A DNA stretch of 64,000 bases from Mesorhizobium sp. STM 4661 (GCF_000359125.1 NZ_CAAF010000073.1:1-64000), one strand, 5' to 3'; shown: positions 16,763 through 25,781, counted from the stretch's first letter. Numbers and translations: made by a program. The notes: generated by a model from the sequence alone, not told the origin.

Positions 16763-17728
16763 ATGAACCTGACCATCCGGCAGTTGCGCTATGTCTGCGA
16801 AGTCGCCCGCCTTGGCAGCGTGCTGGCGGCCTCCAAGTCGCTCTACATCTCGCAGTCCTCCATCCTGGCGGCGATCACGCTGGCCGAGGCCGGGATGGGG
16901 GCGCGCATTTTCGACAGACGGCCGGCGCGCGGCGTCTCCATCACGCCGGCCGGCCAACGCTTCGTCGCCGCCGCCCGAATCATGCTGGCGGCTGAAACGG
17001 AGTTCAACCGGTCGATCGGCGACCTCAGCGGGCGCATGCCGAAAGTCCTGCGCATCGGCTGCTTCGAGCCGTTCGGCGCCCTGTTCATGCCGGAAATGCT
17101 GCGCAGCTATCTCGACAGCGTCGGCGATGTCGAGATCGACCTGGTCGAGGCCGATCAGGTCCAGTTGCAGGAACGGCTTGTCGCCGGCCAGATCGACCTG
17201 GCCATTCTCTACGACATCGGTCCGATCGGAATCGACAGCGTCACCCGCATCTGCAAGGTGCCGGCCCACGCCATGCTCAATGCGGACGATCCGCTTGCCG
17301 CGCGCGACGGCATCTGGCTGGCGGAACTGGCGGCACGGCCGCTGGTGCTGCTCGACCTGCCGCACACGGCGACCTATCTTCTGACCCTGTTCGACGTGCT
17401 GGCGAAACGGCCGGAAGTGCGCTTTCGCACGCGCTCCTACGAAACGGTCCGCTCGGCCGTCGCCTCGGGCTTCGGCATGGCCGTCCTCAACATGCGGCCG
17501 ATCGGCCGTGCCACCGCCGATGGCGACGAGATCGTCCGCAAGCCGATCTTCGACGAGTTGCCGCCGCCGACGCTGATCGTCGCCGACATGTACGGTTCGG
17601 CAAAGCCGCTCTTCGTGCGTGTCTTCATCGAGATATTCCATCGCTTTTTCACCGCGGTCGGCCCGGCGGGCTTTTCGGTGACGACGCCGGAGCGTGAAGC
17701 TTCCCTGCTGGTCGCCAGGAAGGGCTGA
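16763..17728 (+). CDS. LysR family transcriptional regulator
   Basis: 321 residues from ATG 16763 (NLTIRQLRYVCEVARLGSVL), the classic LysR winged-helix opening; the frame upstream to 16610 lies in the promoter region. The HTH continues SLYISQSSILAAITLAEAGM, with FDRRPARGVSITPAGQRF closing the domain. The C-terminal effector domain begins at about residue 92 (VLRIGCFEPFGALFMPEML). Divergent from the amidase operon, so the likely local activator sensing the transported compound. SQSSILAAI replaces the more common SQPALSxxI but keeps the recognition helix. Confidence 0.93.
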   Translation: MNLTIRQLRYVCEVARLGSVLAASKSLYISQSSILAAITLAEAGMGARIFDRRPARGVSITPAGQRFVAAARIMLAAETEFNRSIGDLSGRMPKVLRIGCFEPFGALFMPEMLRSYLDSVGDVEIDLVEADQVQLQERLVAGQIDLAILYDIGPIGIDSVTRICKVPAHAMLNADDPLAARDGIWLAELAARPLVLLDLPHTATYLLTLFDVLAKRPEVRFRTRSYETVRSAVASGFGMAVLNMRPIGRATADGDEIVRKPIFDELPPPTLIVADMYGSAKPLFVRVFIEIFHRFFTAVGPAGFSVTTPEREASLLVARKG

Positions 17729-18053
17729 CGGCGGTTATCCATGTTCAACGATCGCGCATGGAATCGGGATTTGCGAGCATTCCCGTCGTCGCGGCCTAAT
17801 TCTGGAGGAGCCCTCACCCGGCCTCCGCTCCGCTGCGGCCACCTTCTCCCTTGTGGGCCTGTTGCGCAAACCTCTGCCCTTGGCTAGCATCCCCCACGCC
17901 GGCGCCGAGCGGAGGAGAACGTCGCGGTGGACCGGCTGGAGCGCCGTTGCGTCCCTTTGGGCGCTCAAAGGACACTCCATTTTTGAATCGACGCAATGAT
18001 CTTCGAAACCGCTCCCGGTTTGGGGGTCATGCGCTCATGTGGAGGAGACTAAC
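17729..18053. other. Intergenic region without a supported gene
   Basis: Contains a repeat-like stretch near 17812-17860 (CCTCACCCGGCCTCCGCTCC) and, at about 17985-18036, a diverged copy of the GATC...AAACCG...GGTCATG repeat also seen near 39.97 kb. The short frames here have no protein-like composition. The last bases carry GGAGGAGA at 18041-18048, the ribosome site of the next gene. Confidence 0.6.
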
Positions 18054-19004
18054 TTGATCAACAGACGTGAACTCCTGCTGTCGTCGGTGGCTTTTGGCGC
18101 ACTGGCGCTGGCCGCTCCCTCGGCCTTTGCCCAGGACAAGCTGACCATTCTGGGCTCGGTGCCGAGCCTCGGCTTTCCGTTCTTCGTGCACATGCTGAAC
18201 CAGATCAAGGCTGAGGCCGCGGCGCAAGGCGTCAACCTGATCGAGAGCGACGGCCAGAACTCGGCGCCCAAGCAGACCGCCGATATCGAGGCGGCGCTGG
18301 TGCAGAAGGTCAATGCCATCGTCATCTCGCCGCTCGACGTCAACGCGTTGGCCCCGGCCATCGAGGAAGCGGTCAAGGCCGGTGTTCCGGTGGTCACCAT
18401 CGACCGCCGCGTCGACGGCGTCGAGGGCATCCTGGCCCATGTCGGCGCCGACAATGTCAAGGGCGGCGAGGCCGAGGCGCAGGCCATGGTGGCGGCGTTC
18501 CCGAACGGCGCCAAGCTCTTCCATCTGCAAGGCCAGCCCGGCGCCGGCCCGGCGATCGATCGCAACAAGGGCGTGCACAACGTGCTCGATCCGCTGAAGG
18601 ACAAGTACCAGATCGTCTTCGAGCAGACCGCCAACTTCGCTCGCGCCGAGGCGCTGTCCGTCACCGAGGCCGGCCTTGCCGCCAACGGCAAGCCCGATGC
18701 GATCATCTGCGCCAATGACGACATGGCGCTCGGCGCGGTTGAAGCCTGCGCGGCGCGCAACTTCACCGACGTCAAGATCTATGGCTTCGATGCGCTTCCC
18801 GAAGCGCTGGTCGCCGTGCGCGACGGCAAGCTGGCCGGCACGGTCGAACAGTTCCCCGGCGAGCAGTCGCGCACGGCAGTGCAGATCGCGGTCGCCTATG
18901 CCAGGGACAAGACCGAGCCGAAGGAAAAGCTCGTGCTTTTGACGCCGATCGTCATCGGCAAGGACAATCTCGACAAGGCTGAAAGGCTTGGCGAGACGAA
19001 GTAG
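18054..19004 (+). CDS. Ribose-type sugar ABC transporter, periplasmic binding protein
   Basis: 316 residues. TTG 18054 is chosen as start because GGAGGAGA ends 5 bases before it and the product (INRRELLLSSVAFGALALAA) is then a standard leader; a GTG at 18039 would leave the ribosome site inside the gene. Mature part begins near QDKLTILGSVPSLGFPFFVH. The RbsB/Peripla_BP_4 signature motifs KVNAIVISPLDVNALAPAIE and PDAIICANDDMALGAVEA are clear. Pairs with the ATPase and permease downstream; ligand probably a pentose or related sugar, not fixed by sequence. Confidence 0.9.
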   Translation: MINRRELLLSSVAFGALALAAPSAFAQDKLTILGSVPSLGFPFFVHMLNQIKAEAAAQGVNLIESDGQNSAPKQTADIEAALVQKVNAIVISPLDVNALAPAIEEAVKAGVPVVTIDRRVDGVEGILAHVGADNVKGGEAEAQAMVAAFPNGAKLFHLQGQPGAGPAIDRNKGVHNVLDPLKDKYQIVFEQTANFARAEALSVTEAGLAANGKPDAIICANDDMALGAVEACAARNFTDVKIYGFDALPEALVAVRDGKLAGTVEQFPGEQSRTAVQIAVAYARDKTEPKEKLVLLTPIVIGKDNLDKAERLGETK

Positions 19005-19045
19005 GCGACGAAGGGCGCGCAACGACAAAAGTAGCGTTCTGTCGC

Positions 19046-19203
19046 ACCCCCTCTGCCCTGCCGGGCATCTCCCCCTCAAGGGGGGAGATTGGCAGTTTCA
19101 GCGCGTCGCCCTCTCTTCAACGCCGAAGATTAGCGAAAGCTTGGGTGACATCCGATCTCCCCCCTGGAGGGGGAGATGTCCGGCAGGACAGAGGGGGGCG
19201 CTG
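19046..19203. repeat. Palindromic repeat family A, complete copy
   Basis: Two inverted arms (GCACCCCCTCTGCCCTGCCG at the left; GTCCGGCAGG then ACAGAGGGGGG at the right) around a spacer of about 70 bp with GCGAAAGC. It lies inside a transporter operon, between the binding-protein and ATPase genes. A transcript hairpin here could stabilise the upstream message and raise binding-protein yield over the ATPase, as REP elements do in enterobacteria. The structure is seen; that effect is inferred. Confidence 0.85.
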
Positions 19204-19246
19204 TCCCGCCAGCCTTTCGGGTGGATCGCAATTCAAGGAGCATCCT

Positions 19247-20821
19247 TTGCCAGCCGAAGCCTTGGAGCCATCACCATCGCCCGCCCTCCTCGCCGTCGAG
19301 GGCGTGACCAAGCATTTTGCCGGCGTCACGGCTCTTAGCGACGTTTCGCTCGAGGTTCGGCCCGGCGAAATCCTCGGCCTGCTCGGCGAGAACGGCGCCG
19401 GCAAGTCGACGCTGCTGAATATCCTGTCCGGCGTGATGCCGCCTTCCAGCGGCCGCATCGTCTTCGACGGTGTCGAATTCAATCCGCACAATCCGCAGGA
19501 TGCCAAGCGCCTCGGCATCGTCACCATCTATCAGGAACTGAGCCTGATCCCGACGCTGACGGTGGCGGAGAACATCTTCATCGGCCGCGCGCCGCTCGGC
19601 CCGCTCGGGCTGGTGAGCTGGCGGAAGATGGAGGAAGACTCGCGCGGCATCATCGCCCGCGTCGGCCTCGACCTCTACCCGGCGACGCCGGTGTCGGCGC
19701 TGTCGGTCGCCGAGCAGCAACTGGTCGAGATCGCGCGGGCGCTGTCGTTGAAGAGCCGCCTGATCATCATGGACGAACCGACCTCGGCGCTGACCGAAAC
19801 CGAAGTGCAGCGGCTGATGTCGATCATGGACCGGCTGCGCAGGGACGGCGTCGCCATCATGTTCGTCACCCACCGGCTGGAAGAGGCCTCCGCCATCTGC
19901 GACCGCATGACGGTGCTGCGCGACGGCAGGCTGGCCGGCCACCTCGACCGCGAGGGCGGACCGATCAAGCTGCCCAAAATCATCGAGAAGATGGTCGGCC
20001 GCGCCGCGTCCGAGCTCTATGCCAGGCCGACGCAGCGCGATGTCGCGGGTGATGTCAGGCTCTCCGTTCGGGGCCTACGCACCATGCGCGATCCGCAAGC
20101 GCCGCATGCCATCGTGCTCGAAGGCGTTAACCTCGACCTCAAGGCGGGCGAGATCCTCGGCGTCGCCGGCCTCGTCGGCTCCGGCCGCACCGAGCTTGCC
20201 CGCGCCATCTTCGGCGCCGACCGCATTGCCGCCGGCACCATCATGCTCGACGGCAAGCCGATCGCACCCGCATCGCCGGCAGACGCTATCGCGCTCGGCA
20301 TCGGCCTGGTGCCGGAAGACCGCAAGCATCAGGCGATCTTCGCCGCACTCGGCATTCTCACCAATTTTTCCATCGCCTCCCTCGGCCGCTACTCGAACGC
20401 CGCCGGCTTCATGGCCGAACGGCGCGAGCGCGAGGCGCTGGCGAGCTACAGGAAGACGCTGTCGATCCGCATGGCCTCGCCCGAGCAGGCCATCGAGGGC
20501 CTGTCCGGCGGCAACCAGCAGAAGGTCATCCTTGCCCGCTGGCTGGCGCGCGACCCCAAGGTGCTGATTGTGGATGAACCGACGCGCGGCGTCGATGTCG
20601 GCGCCAAGGCCGAGGTGCACCAGATCCTGGTGCACCTCGCCGCGCGCGGCATCGCCATCATGATGATCTCGTCGGAATTGCCCGAAGTGCTTGCGGTGTC
20701 GGACAGGATCGTCACCATGAGGCGCGGCCGCATCACCGGCGAGATGCCCGGCATCGAGGCGACAGAGGAAAAACTGATGGAACTGATGGCGCTCGACCAA
20801 AAGCAGGAAGCGACGCAATGA
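19247..20821 (+). CDS. Ribose-type sugar ABC transporter, ATP-binding protein
   Basis: 524 residues with two fused ATPase domains as in RbsA/XylG. Start is TTG 19247: AAGGAG at 19235-19240 is six bases upstream, and the longer frame to 19145 runs into the family A repeat. Domain 1: GENGAGKST, signature SVAEQQLVEIARAL, LIIMDEPTSALT. Domain 2 has the altered Walker A GLVGSGRTELAR typical of the family, and the intact signature GLSGGNQQKVILARWL with VLIVDEPTRGVDVG. The stop overlaps the permease start (ATGA). Confidence 0.93.
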   Translation: MPAEALEPSPSPALLAVEGVTKHFAGVTALSDVSLEVRPGEILGLLGENGAGKSTLLNILSGVMPPSSGRIVFDGVEFNPHNPQDAKRLGIVTIYQELSLIPTLTVAENIFIGRAPLGPLGLVSWRKMEEDSRGIIARVGLDLYPATPVSALSVAEQQLVEIARALSLKSRLIIMDEPTSALTETEVQRLMSIMDRLRRDGVAIMFVTHRLEEASAICDRMTVLRDGRLAGHLDREGGPIKLPKIIEKMVGRAASELYARPTQRDVAGDVRLSVRGLRTMRDPQAPHAIVLEGVNLDLKAGEILGVAGLVGSGRTELARAIFGADRIAAGTIMLDGKPIAPASPADAIALGIGLVPEDRKHQAIFAALGILTNFSIASLGRYSNAAGFMAERREREALASYRKTLSIRMASPEQAIEGLSGGNQQKVILARWLARDPKVLIVDEPTRGVDVGAKAEVHQILVHLAARGIAIMMISSELPEVLAVSDRIVTMRRGRITGEMPGIEATEEKLMELMALDQKQEATQ

Positions 20822-21834
20822 CGAGCACGACCGAACAAGCCCAGCGCGGCGGCATCAATGTCGCGCGCCTGCTGATGAGCTTCGGCCCGCTGATGTTCCT
20901 GGCGGTGCTGATCGTCGTCTTCACCGTGCTGAAGCCGAGCTTCATCGACCCGATCAACCTGTTCAACATCCTGCGGCAGATCTCGATTACCGGGCTGATC
21001 GCGCTCGGCATGACCTTCGTCATCCTCACCGCCGGCATCGACCTGTCGGTCGGCTCGCTCTTGGCCTTCTGCGGCATGGTCGCGGCGGTGGTGGCCAAGG
21101 GCGGCACGGCCAACACGCTGTCGCTGTCGACGACGGGCACGCAAGGCTATGGCTGGTTTGCCGCGCTGCTCGCCGCCGTCGTGGTCGGCGCCGTCGCCGG
21201 CGGCGTCCAGGGCTTTGCCATCACCAGGCTGAAAGTGCCGCCCTTCGTCGTCACGCTTGGTGGCCTGACAGTGTTTCGCGGCCTGACGCTGACCATCTCC
21301 AATGGCGGCCCGATCTCCGGCTTCGATGCTTCGATGCGCTGGTTCGGCACCGGATTGATCGGCCCGGTGCCGGTGCCGGCGATCATCTTCGCGATTGCCG
21401 CGATCCTGTGCCACATCGTGCTGCGCTACACGCGCTACGGCCGTGTGGTCTATGCCGTCGGCGGCAATGCCGAGGCGGCGCGCCTGTCCGGCCTGCGCGT
21501 CGACCGCATCCTGATCTCGGTCTATGTCATCGTCGGCTTCTTCGCCGGCCTTGCCGCTTTCGTGCTGTCGGCGAGGCTGAATTCCTCGGAAGCCGTCGCC
21601 GGCATCGGCTATGAGCTGACGGTGATTTCGGCGGTCGTCATCGGCGGCACCTCGCTGTTCGGCGGCATTGGCAGCGTCGGCGGCACGGTGGTGGGCGCGG
21701 CACTGATCGGCGTGCTGCAGAACGGCCTGCAGTTCAACAATGTCTCGTCCTACACGCAAAGCATCGTCATCGGCCTGATCCTGATCCTCGCCGTGGCCTT
21801 CGACCGCTGGCTGAAATCGCGCGTGCGACGGTGA
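20818..21834 (+). CDS. Ribose-type sugar ABC transporter permease
   Basis: 338 residues, eight to ten membrane segments. RbsC marks: FNILRQISITGLIALGMTFV, ILTAGIDLSVGSLLAFCGM, FVVTLGGLTVFRGLTL and the cytoplasmic ATPase contact YAVGGNAEAARLSGLRVDR. ATGA overlap with the ATPase gene shows translational coupling. It is slightly long because of a loop around residues 85-110 (KGGTANTLSLSTTGTQGYG). Confidence 0.93.
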   Translation: MTSTTEQAQRGGINVARLLMSFGPLMFLAVLIVVFTVLKPSFIDPINLFNILRQISITGLIALGMTFVILTAGIDLSVGSLLAFCGMVAAVVAKGGTANTLSLSTTGTQGYGWFAALLAAVVVGAVAGGVQGFAITRLKVPPFVVTLGGLTVFRGLTLTISNGGPISGFDASMRWFGTGLIGPVPVPAIIFAIAAILCHIVLRYTRYGRVVYAVGGNAEAARLSGLRVDRILISVYVIVGFFAGLAAFVLSARLNSSEAVAGIGYELTVISAVVIGGTSLFGGIGSVGGTVVGAALIGVLQNGLQFNNVSSYTQSIVIGLILILAVAFDRWLKSRVRR

Positions 21835-21841
21835 GTTGGCG

Positions 21842-22474
21842 ATGATCCACATCAGAGCCATGACCGAGCAGGACGTGCCGTCGGTATCGCGGCTCGTTGG
21901 CGAGTCCTGGCGCCGTACCTATTCGCCAATCATCGGCGCCGCGCTCATCGCCACGGCCAATGCCGTGCTGAGCAGCTCGCTGTCGGGGAGCCGTCTGCTG
22001 TTCGGCATGGCACGCGACGGCGACCTCCCGAAGCTGCTGGCCAAGACGTTGGGCTCGAGCCGCAGCCCGTGGATCGGAGCTCTTGCCTATCTGGCCGTGG
22101 CCTGCGGATTTGCCGCTGCCGGCAAGATCGAGTTCGTCGCCAGCTTGTCCTCGCTCGGTGTCACGCTGGTCTTCGCCGCGATCAACCTGGCCGTGATCGT
22201 GCTGCGCTTCACGCAGCCCGACCTGAAGCGGCCGTTCCGCCTCCCATCGATTGCCAACGTGCCGCCGACGGCGTTGCTGGGAATCGTCGCGTCGCTTTTG
22301 CTCGCGGCGCAGTACGACTGGCCCGTCTATGTGACCTTCGCCGGCGTTTTCCTGCTCGGCGCGGTGCCCAATCTGCTCATTCATCGGCACAGGGGTCGCA
22401 CCAAGCCCCGGGCCGCGACGGGAGCGTCACCCGGCAAGGGAACGCCCCGCGACCGGGGCGATGCAGCATCATGA
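21842..22474 (+). CDS. Chimeric ORF: GNAT acetyltransferase N-terminus fused to APC permease C-terminal half
   Basis: 210 residues. Residues 1-about 32 (MIHIRAMTEQDVPSVSRLVG and WRRTYSPIIG) are the first strand and helix of a GNAT acetyltransferase and stop before the acetyl-CoA motif. From about residue 32 the text becomes the last half of an APC-family amino-acid permease (ATANAVLSSSLSGSRLLFGM, ARDGDLPKLLAKT, then four membrane helices and KRPFRLPSIANVPPTALLG). Neither half can carry out its family role alone: no CoA site, and no first transport helices. It looks like a deletion fusion kept in frame. The start is 7 bp after the permease gene; the stop overlaps the next gene (ATGA). Confidence 0.85.
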   Translation: MIHIRAMTEQDVPSVSRLVGESWRRTYSPIIGAALIATANAVLSSSLSGSRLLFGMARDGDLPKLLAKTLGSSRSPWIGALAYLAVACGFAAAGKIEFVASLSSLGVTLVFAAINLAVIVLRFTQPDLKRPFRLPSIANVPPTALLGIVASLLLAAQYDWPVYVTFAGVFLLGAVPNLLIHRHRGRTKPRAATGASPGKGTPRDRGDAAS

Positions 22475-23031
22475 AGAACAGAAGCCTCCCACTGATCGCC
22501 GCCGCTTTCGGCTTCAGCCTCCTGGTTCCCTTTCTCGGCTACCTCTACCTTGGTCCGCTCTACGCGCTCTTGTTCCTCGTCGGCTATCTCGGCGGCTTCG
22601 TCCTCTGGATTGCCGCGCCGCCGGGCGCGTCATGGCGTTCGATCAGGCTTCCGTACTGGTTGACGCTCGCCGCCTTCGTGCTGCTGCACAAGGTCGAGGA
22701 GAACCGCACGGCGTTCTTCGAGGCCGTCTCGGCCAGGGTCACGGGAACGCCGGTGCCCGAAGTCTCCTTGGGGCTGATCCTCGCGCTTCTCGTCATCCCG
22801 GTCGGCGCGTGGCTGGCCATCCCCCTCCTCGTCAGGCGCGACCCGGAGTTCGGCCGCTTTCTCGCGTGGACATTTTTTGCATCGATGGGGCTGACCGAGC
22901 TCGCGCACTTCATCATGCCGATGCTCGCCAATGAGCCCTATGGCTACTTTCCGGGCATGGCCAGCGTCGTCGTAGTGGCTCCGCTCGCATGGTGGGGAAT
23001 GTCGCGTCTCGCTCGCGGCGGGACCGCATGA
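22471..23031 (+). CDS. HXXEE-type integral membrane protein
   Basis: 186 residues with about five membrane helices. LLHKVEENRTAFFEAV contains the H-x-x-E-E motif, and ELAHFIMPMLANEPYGYFPG matches the second conserved His and Tyr-x-PG segment of that family. No enzymatic function is established for the family; metal binding by the conserved His/Glu set is plausible. Starts within an ATGA overlap with the chimeric gene, so its translation depends on the chimera being read through. Confidence 0.75.
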   Translation: MKNRSLPLIAAAFGFSLLVPFLGYLYLGPLYALLFLVGYLGGFVLWIAAPPGASWRSIRLPYWLTLAAFVLLHKVEENRTAFFEAVSARVTGTPVPEVSLGLILALLVIPVGAWLAIPLLVRRDPEFGRFLAWTFFASMGLTELAHFIMPMLANEPYGYFPGMASVVVVAPLAWWGMSRLARGGTA

Positions 23032-23667
23032 GCCGGTGAAGAGCGCGATTTCGATCGGACGGCCATGACATACAATCACCGCATCATCCGAATACGCGCG
23101 GGCGCTGCGCCGGTGGGGCCAGCAACGTCGCCGGTCGGGTGTCAACAGCCAGATGGCGCAGGCCGTTGGATGGCAGTTTTGATCTCCCCGCTCTCCGTGC
23201 AGTGCTTCGACAACGCGGCGCTTCCGCCACCGCGCCCCGGCGGCATTCCGAGATCATGCGGGCGAGTTTTGTCCGAAGTTTTAGCGCGGCTCGCGTCTTC
23301 GCAGGAATCCTCCAGGTGCTGTTCGAGAGCCAACAGCGTGCGCACATCCACCAGCTCAAAGCCTAGTTCGCCGATGTTGCGATAACGGTCGGAGCGGCGT
23401 TGTCGGTGATCGCGCGGCGCGGCGTAGCGTCCGGCCCAGCTCGTCACCGACCAAGGCGCCGGTCGCCGCCTCGGTGAAACTCGAGATCTCCGGCGATGCT
23501 GGCGAAGCTGGCGAAGCTGGCGAAGCTGGATAATCCAGCGGTGGCATTGGGCGTTGCCGCAGGCTTTGGCTGCGATCTAATTGTCGCATTGATTTGTCCC
23601 CGGCGCCAGGGGAAGATGCTGTCGTGGAAATGTTTTGCAGGCCACGGAAAAGGTATCCTCCGTCAAA
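23032..23667. other. Intergenic stretch without a supported gene
   Basis: About 630 bp with several overlapping short frames but none with consistent composition, ribosome site or recognisable motif. It may be the remains of a lost gene. The only clear structure is a 9-bp tandem repeat, GCTGGCGAA three times at 23498-23524 followed by GCTGGA, which would encode Pro-Ala-Ser repeats on the minus strand. Confidence 0.55.
23498..23530. repeat. 9-bp tandem repeat (GCTGGCGAA)3.7
   Basis: Three exact GCTGGCGAA units and a partial fourth. The period is a multiple of three, so it keeps an open frame on both strands, but no supported gene covers it. Likely a slippage product. Confidence 0.9.
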
Positions 23668-24036
23668 ATGCTACGATACGTCAGAATGCTTGCATTGTGG
23701 GCCGCGCTTGGTCTTGCCTTCGGCAGCGCGCCGACGTTTGCACATGCCAATTTGACCTCCTCGGTGCCCGCGGCGGACTCCACGGTTCCGGCGCCGGCCC
23801 AACTTGAACTTTCCTTTACCGAAGAGGTGAATCTCAGGTTCAGTGCCGTGAAGCTCTCGGGTCCTGACGGGAGTCTGCCCGCGACCGGCGCAGCGAATCT
23901 TGCCGAGGGAAATATGGGCCTTATCGTTCCGGTCACGGGACCGCTCACCCCCGGAAGCTACAGCGTCGACTGGAATGTGTTATCGGTAGATGGCCACAAG
24001 CTTCAAGGCACCTTCAGTTTCAATGTCGCGCCTTGA
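23668..24036 (+). CDS. copC: Copper resistance protein CopC
   Basis: Periplasmic copper chaperone. 122 residues with a signal peptide (MLALWAALGLAFGSAPTFA) that on cleavage exposes His-1 of HANLTSSVPAADS, the N-terminal copper ligand. The distal ligands lie in NVLSVDGHKLQGTFSFNV (Asp and His). Small seven-strand beta-barrel of normal size. I chose ATG 23668; an alternative at 23635 adds 11 residues. The stop overlaps the copD start. Confidence 0.9.
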   Translation: MLRYVRMLALWAALGLAFGSAPTFAHANLTSSVPAADSTVPAPAQLELSFTEEVNLRFSAVKLSGPDGSLPATGAANLAEGNMGLIVPVTGPLTPGSYSVDWNVLSVDGHKLQGTFSFNVAP

Positions 24037-24920
24037 CGAGCGCCGAAATCGCTCTTGTCGTCTGTCGCTTCCTCTTCGATGCTGCAGCGCTGTTCCTGTG
24101 GGGCGCCGGGGCCTATTTGGCAACGCTTGTCCCAGCGGGATTGCGCGAGGAGATCTGGTCAGGCCTGAGGCGCGCGCGACAGGCGGCGTTGGCCGCGCTT
24201 GTCGCCGTAGGCGTTTTCTACCTGCCGCTTCGCACGGTCATCATCGGCGACAGTTGGGGAGCGGCATTCGATGGTGAATTGCTTTCGGCCGTTGCGCTCG
24301 AAACCAATATCGGCAGTGCCTGGATCGTGCAGGCCGTCGGCATAGGCCTGCTTCTTCTGGCGACGGCGCTTCTTTCCGGCGCCCATCGCATAACGGCCAC
24401 CGCCGCGCTGTCCGCCCTCCTGCTGGCAAGTCTTTCGCTTTCTGGCCACGCCGCTATGAATGAAGGCTGGATAGGCCGTCTGCACCAGGCAAACAACGTT
24501 CTCCATCTCCTCGCCGCCGGGGCCTGGATCGGTTCGCTGCCGGCGGTTCTGTTGGTGTTGCCCAGGCTGGGCGACCCTGTGGGCGAGCAGGCAACGGTGG
24601 CGCTTATTCGGTTCTCGACCGCCGGGCACGTCGCCGTCATCTTGGTCGCTCTTTCGGGCTTGGCGAACACGCTGCTTATCCTAGGTCAACTTCCAATCGA
24701 CTTCGCCTCGCAATATCAGCGCCTGCTCCTGATCAAAATCGGATTGGTCGCTGTCATGATCGCGGCCGCAATCGTGAACCGCTACATTCTGATCCCGCGA
24801 GTTAGCAGACGGGCTGGCGCCAAAAGCGCGATAGAATTGGGAACGAAAGCGGAAATCGTGCTCAGCGGCGCAGTCCTGGGACTGGTGGCCTGGTTCGGCG
24901 TGACGGAGCCCGGCAGCTGA
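24033..24920 (+). CDS. copD: Copper resistance protein CopD
   Basis: Inner-membrane partner of CopC thought to take copper into the cytoplasm or to enzymes. 295 residues, eight predicted helices. TTG start inside TTGA, overlapping the copC stop. Conserved features include RFLFDAAALFLWGAGAYLA, the SLSGHAAMNEGW loop with His, and LHQANNVLHLLAAGAWIGS followed by FSTAGHVAVILVALSGLANT, both with His residues expected to bind copper. Normal length for free-standing CopD. Confidence 0.9.
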   Translation: MTSAEIALVVCRFLFDAAALFLWGAGAYLATLVPAGLREEIWSGLRRARQAALAALVAVGVFYLPLRTVIIGDSWGAAFDGELLSAVALETNIGSAWIVQAVGIGLLLLATALLSGAHRITATAALSALLLASLSLSGHAAMNEGWIGRLHQANNVLHLLAAGAWIGSLPAVLLVLPRLGDPVGEQATVALIRFSTAGHVAVILVALSGLANTLLILGQLPIDFASQYQRLLLIKIGLVAVMIAAAIVNRYILIPRVSRRAGAKSAIELGTKAEIVLSGAVLGLVAWFGVTEPGS

Positions 24921-25077
24921 CCGGCGCAAACAGTGGCGTTAATGGTTATTTTGCGACCGCTGGACTTTCACAACGCCGCATCCGAAGGCGGACTGCTCGA
25001 CAGCTTCGTCCAGCGCTTTGCCGAGGCGATCGCCCGACCAAGACCGCATTAGTCTATCTAGTACCTCTGCACAGGGA

Positions 25078-25495
25078 TTATGACTCTTTGGCGGTTGATT
25101 TTGGATAGGCTTTGGCCAATTTGATGCGGGCCTGTTGGGTGGAGAACATCCAGTTGATGCGGGCGCCGCTGTTGTTTCGCTGGTTTTCCCAAGCGGCGAC
25201 CTCGGCAACGAGGCTGTCGCGGCTTTCGATGCGGCGGTCGAGGCACTGACAGCGCAGGACGCCGATTTCGATCTCGACCATGTTGAGCCAGCTGGCGTGC
25301 TTGGGCGTGTAATGGAACTCCAGCCTTCCGAGGATACGGCGCGCCTCTGATGGCGGCAGGGCCTGATAGAGGGCTGCGGGCGAGTGGGTCGACAGATTGT
25401 CGAGCACGACGCGGATGCGGGTCGCCTCGGGATAATGGACATCGACGAGATCGCGCATGCAGTGGGCGAAGTCGGCGGCGGCGCGCCGCTCGGTA
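25078..25495 (-). mobile_element. IS630-family transposase, C-terminal fragment
   Basis: About 139 codons of a DDE transposase ending at TGA 25078. Diagnostic: HYPEATRIRVVLDNLSTHSP (second catalytic Asp) and FHYTPKHASWLNMVEIEIGV (third catalytic Glu). The N-terminal half with the first Asp is missing; similarity ends at about 25495 beside ACTAGT. Upstream of that point the sequence is unrelated (small membrane peptide). So it is a dead remnant. No terminal inverted repeat pair could be defined; 24921-25077 contains no other gene. Confidence 0.85.
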
Positions 25496-25600
25496 CTAGT
25501 CGAACGAGCTGAGTATTTGCAGGACCACCACCAACAGCGCAAAGCCCAGAACAGACGCAAAGACCGCCACCAAAAAGACGAGGCGTTGCTTCCTGTGCAT
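25496..25600 (-). CDS. 34-residue membrane peptide, possibly a truncated gene
   Basis: ATG 25600 follows a strong GGGGGGAAG ribosome site. The product is a basic start (MHRKQR) and one membrane helix (LVFLVAVFASVLGFALLVVV), ending in a TAG that falls exactly at the edge of the IS630 fragment. The opening resembles the membrane anchor of CcmE-type cytochrome c maturation proteins (MTRKQ-R...), so it may be the N-terminus of a gene cut by the insertion. It could equally be an independent small membrane protein. Confidence 0.4.
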   Translation of the reverse strand: MHRKQRLVFLVAVFASVLGFALLVVVLQILSSFD

Positions 25601-25781
25601 GGCTTCCCCCCCGAAAGCGAGCCCCTCCCCCGCAAACACGAGCGCCATTCTCAAAGCTTGCGGGGCGCACTGCTTCACGCGAAAAGAATCGTTTGCCAGC
25701 GTGCTCGTGCTCCGGGGCGGTCACATCATTCGTTCGGCCGATGCAGGAACATTAGCCATGTCTAATAACCATGCCTGAGCA

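Noticed and set aside
23084..23589. Minus-strand frames of 75-100 codons
   Set aside because: No ribosome site, no recognisable motif, and composition follows the 9-bp repeat and neighbouring GC bias.
24939..25724. 261-codon minus-strand frame across the IS fragment
   Set aside because: Shifted frame of the transposase with Ser/Arg/Pro-rich text; the real frame carries the DDE motifs.
25744..25758. 15-bp identity with 39008-39022 (CAGGAACATTAGCCA)
   Set aside because: In 64 kb one or two 15-bp matches are expected by chance, and the contexts are unrelated; not a promoter match either (no CGTT at the right distance).
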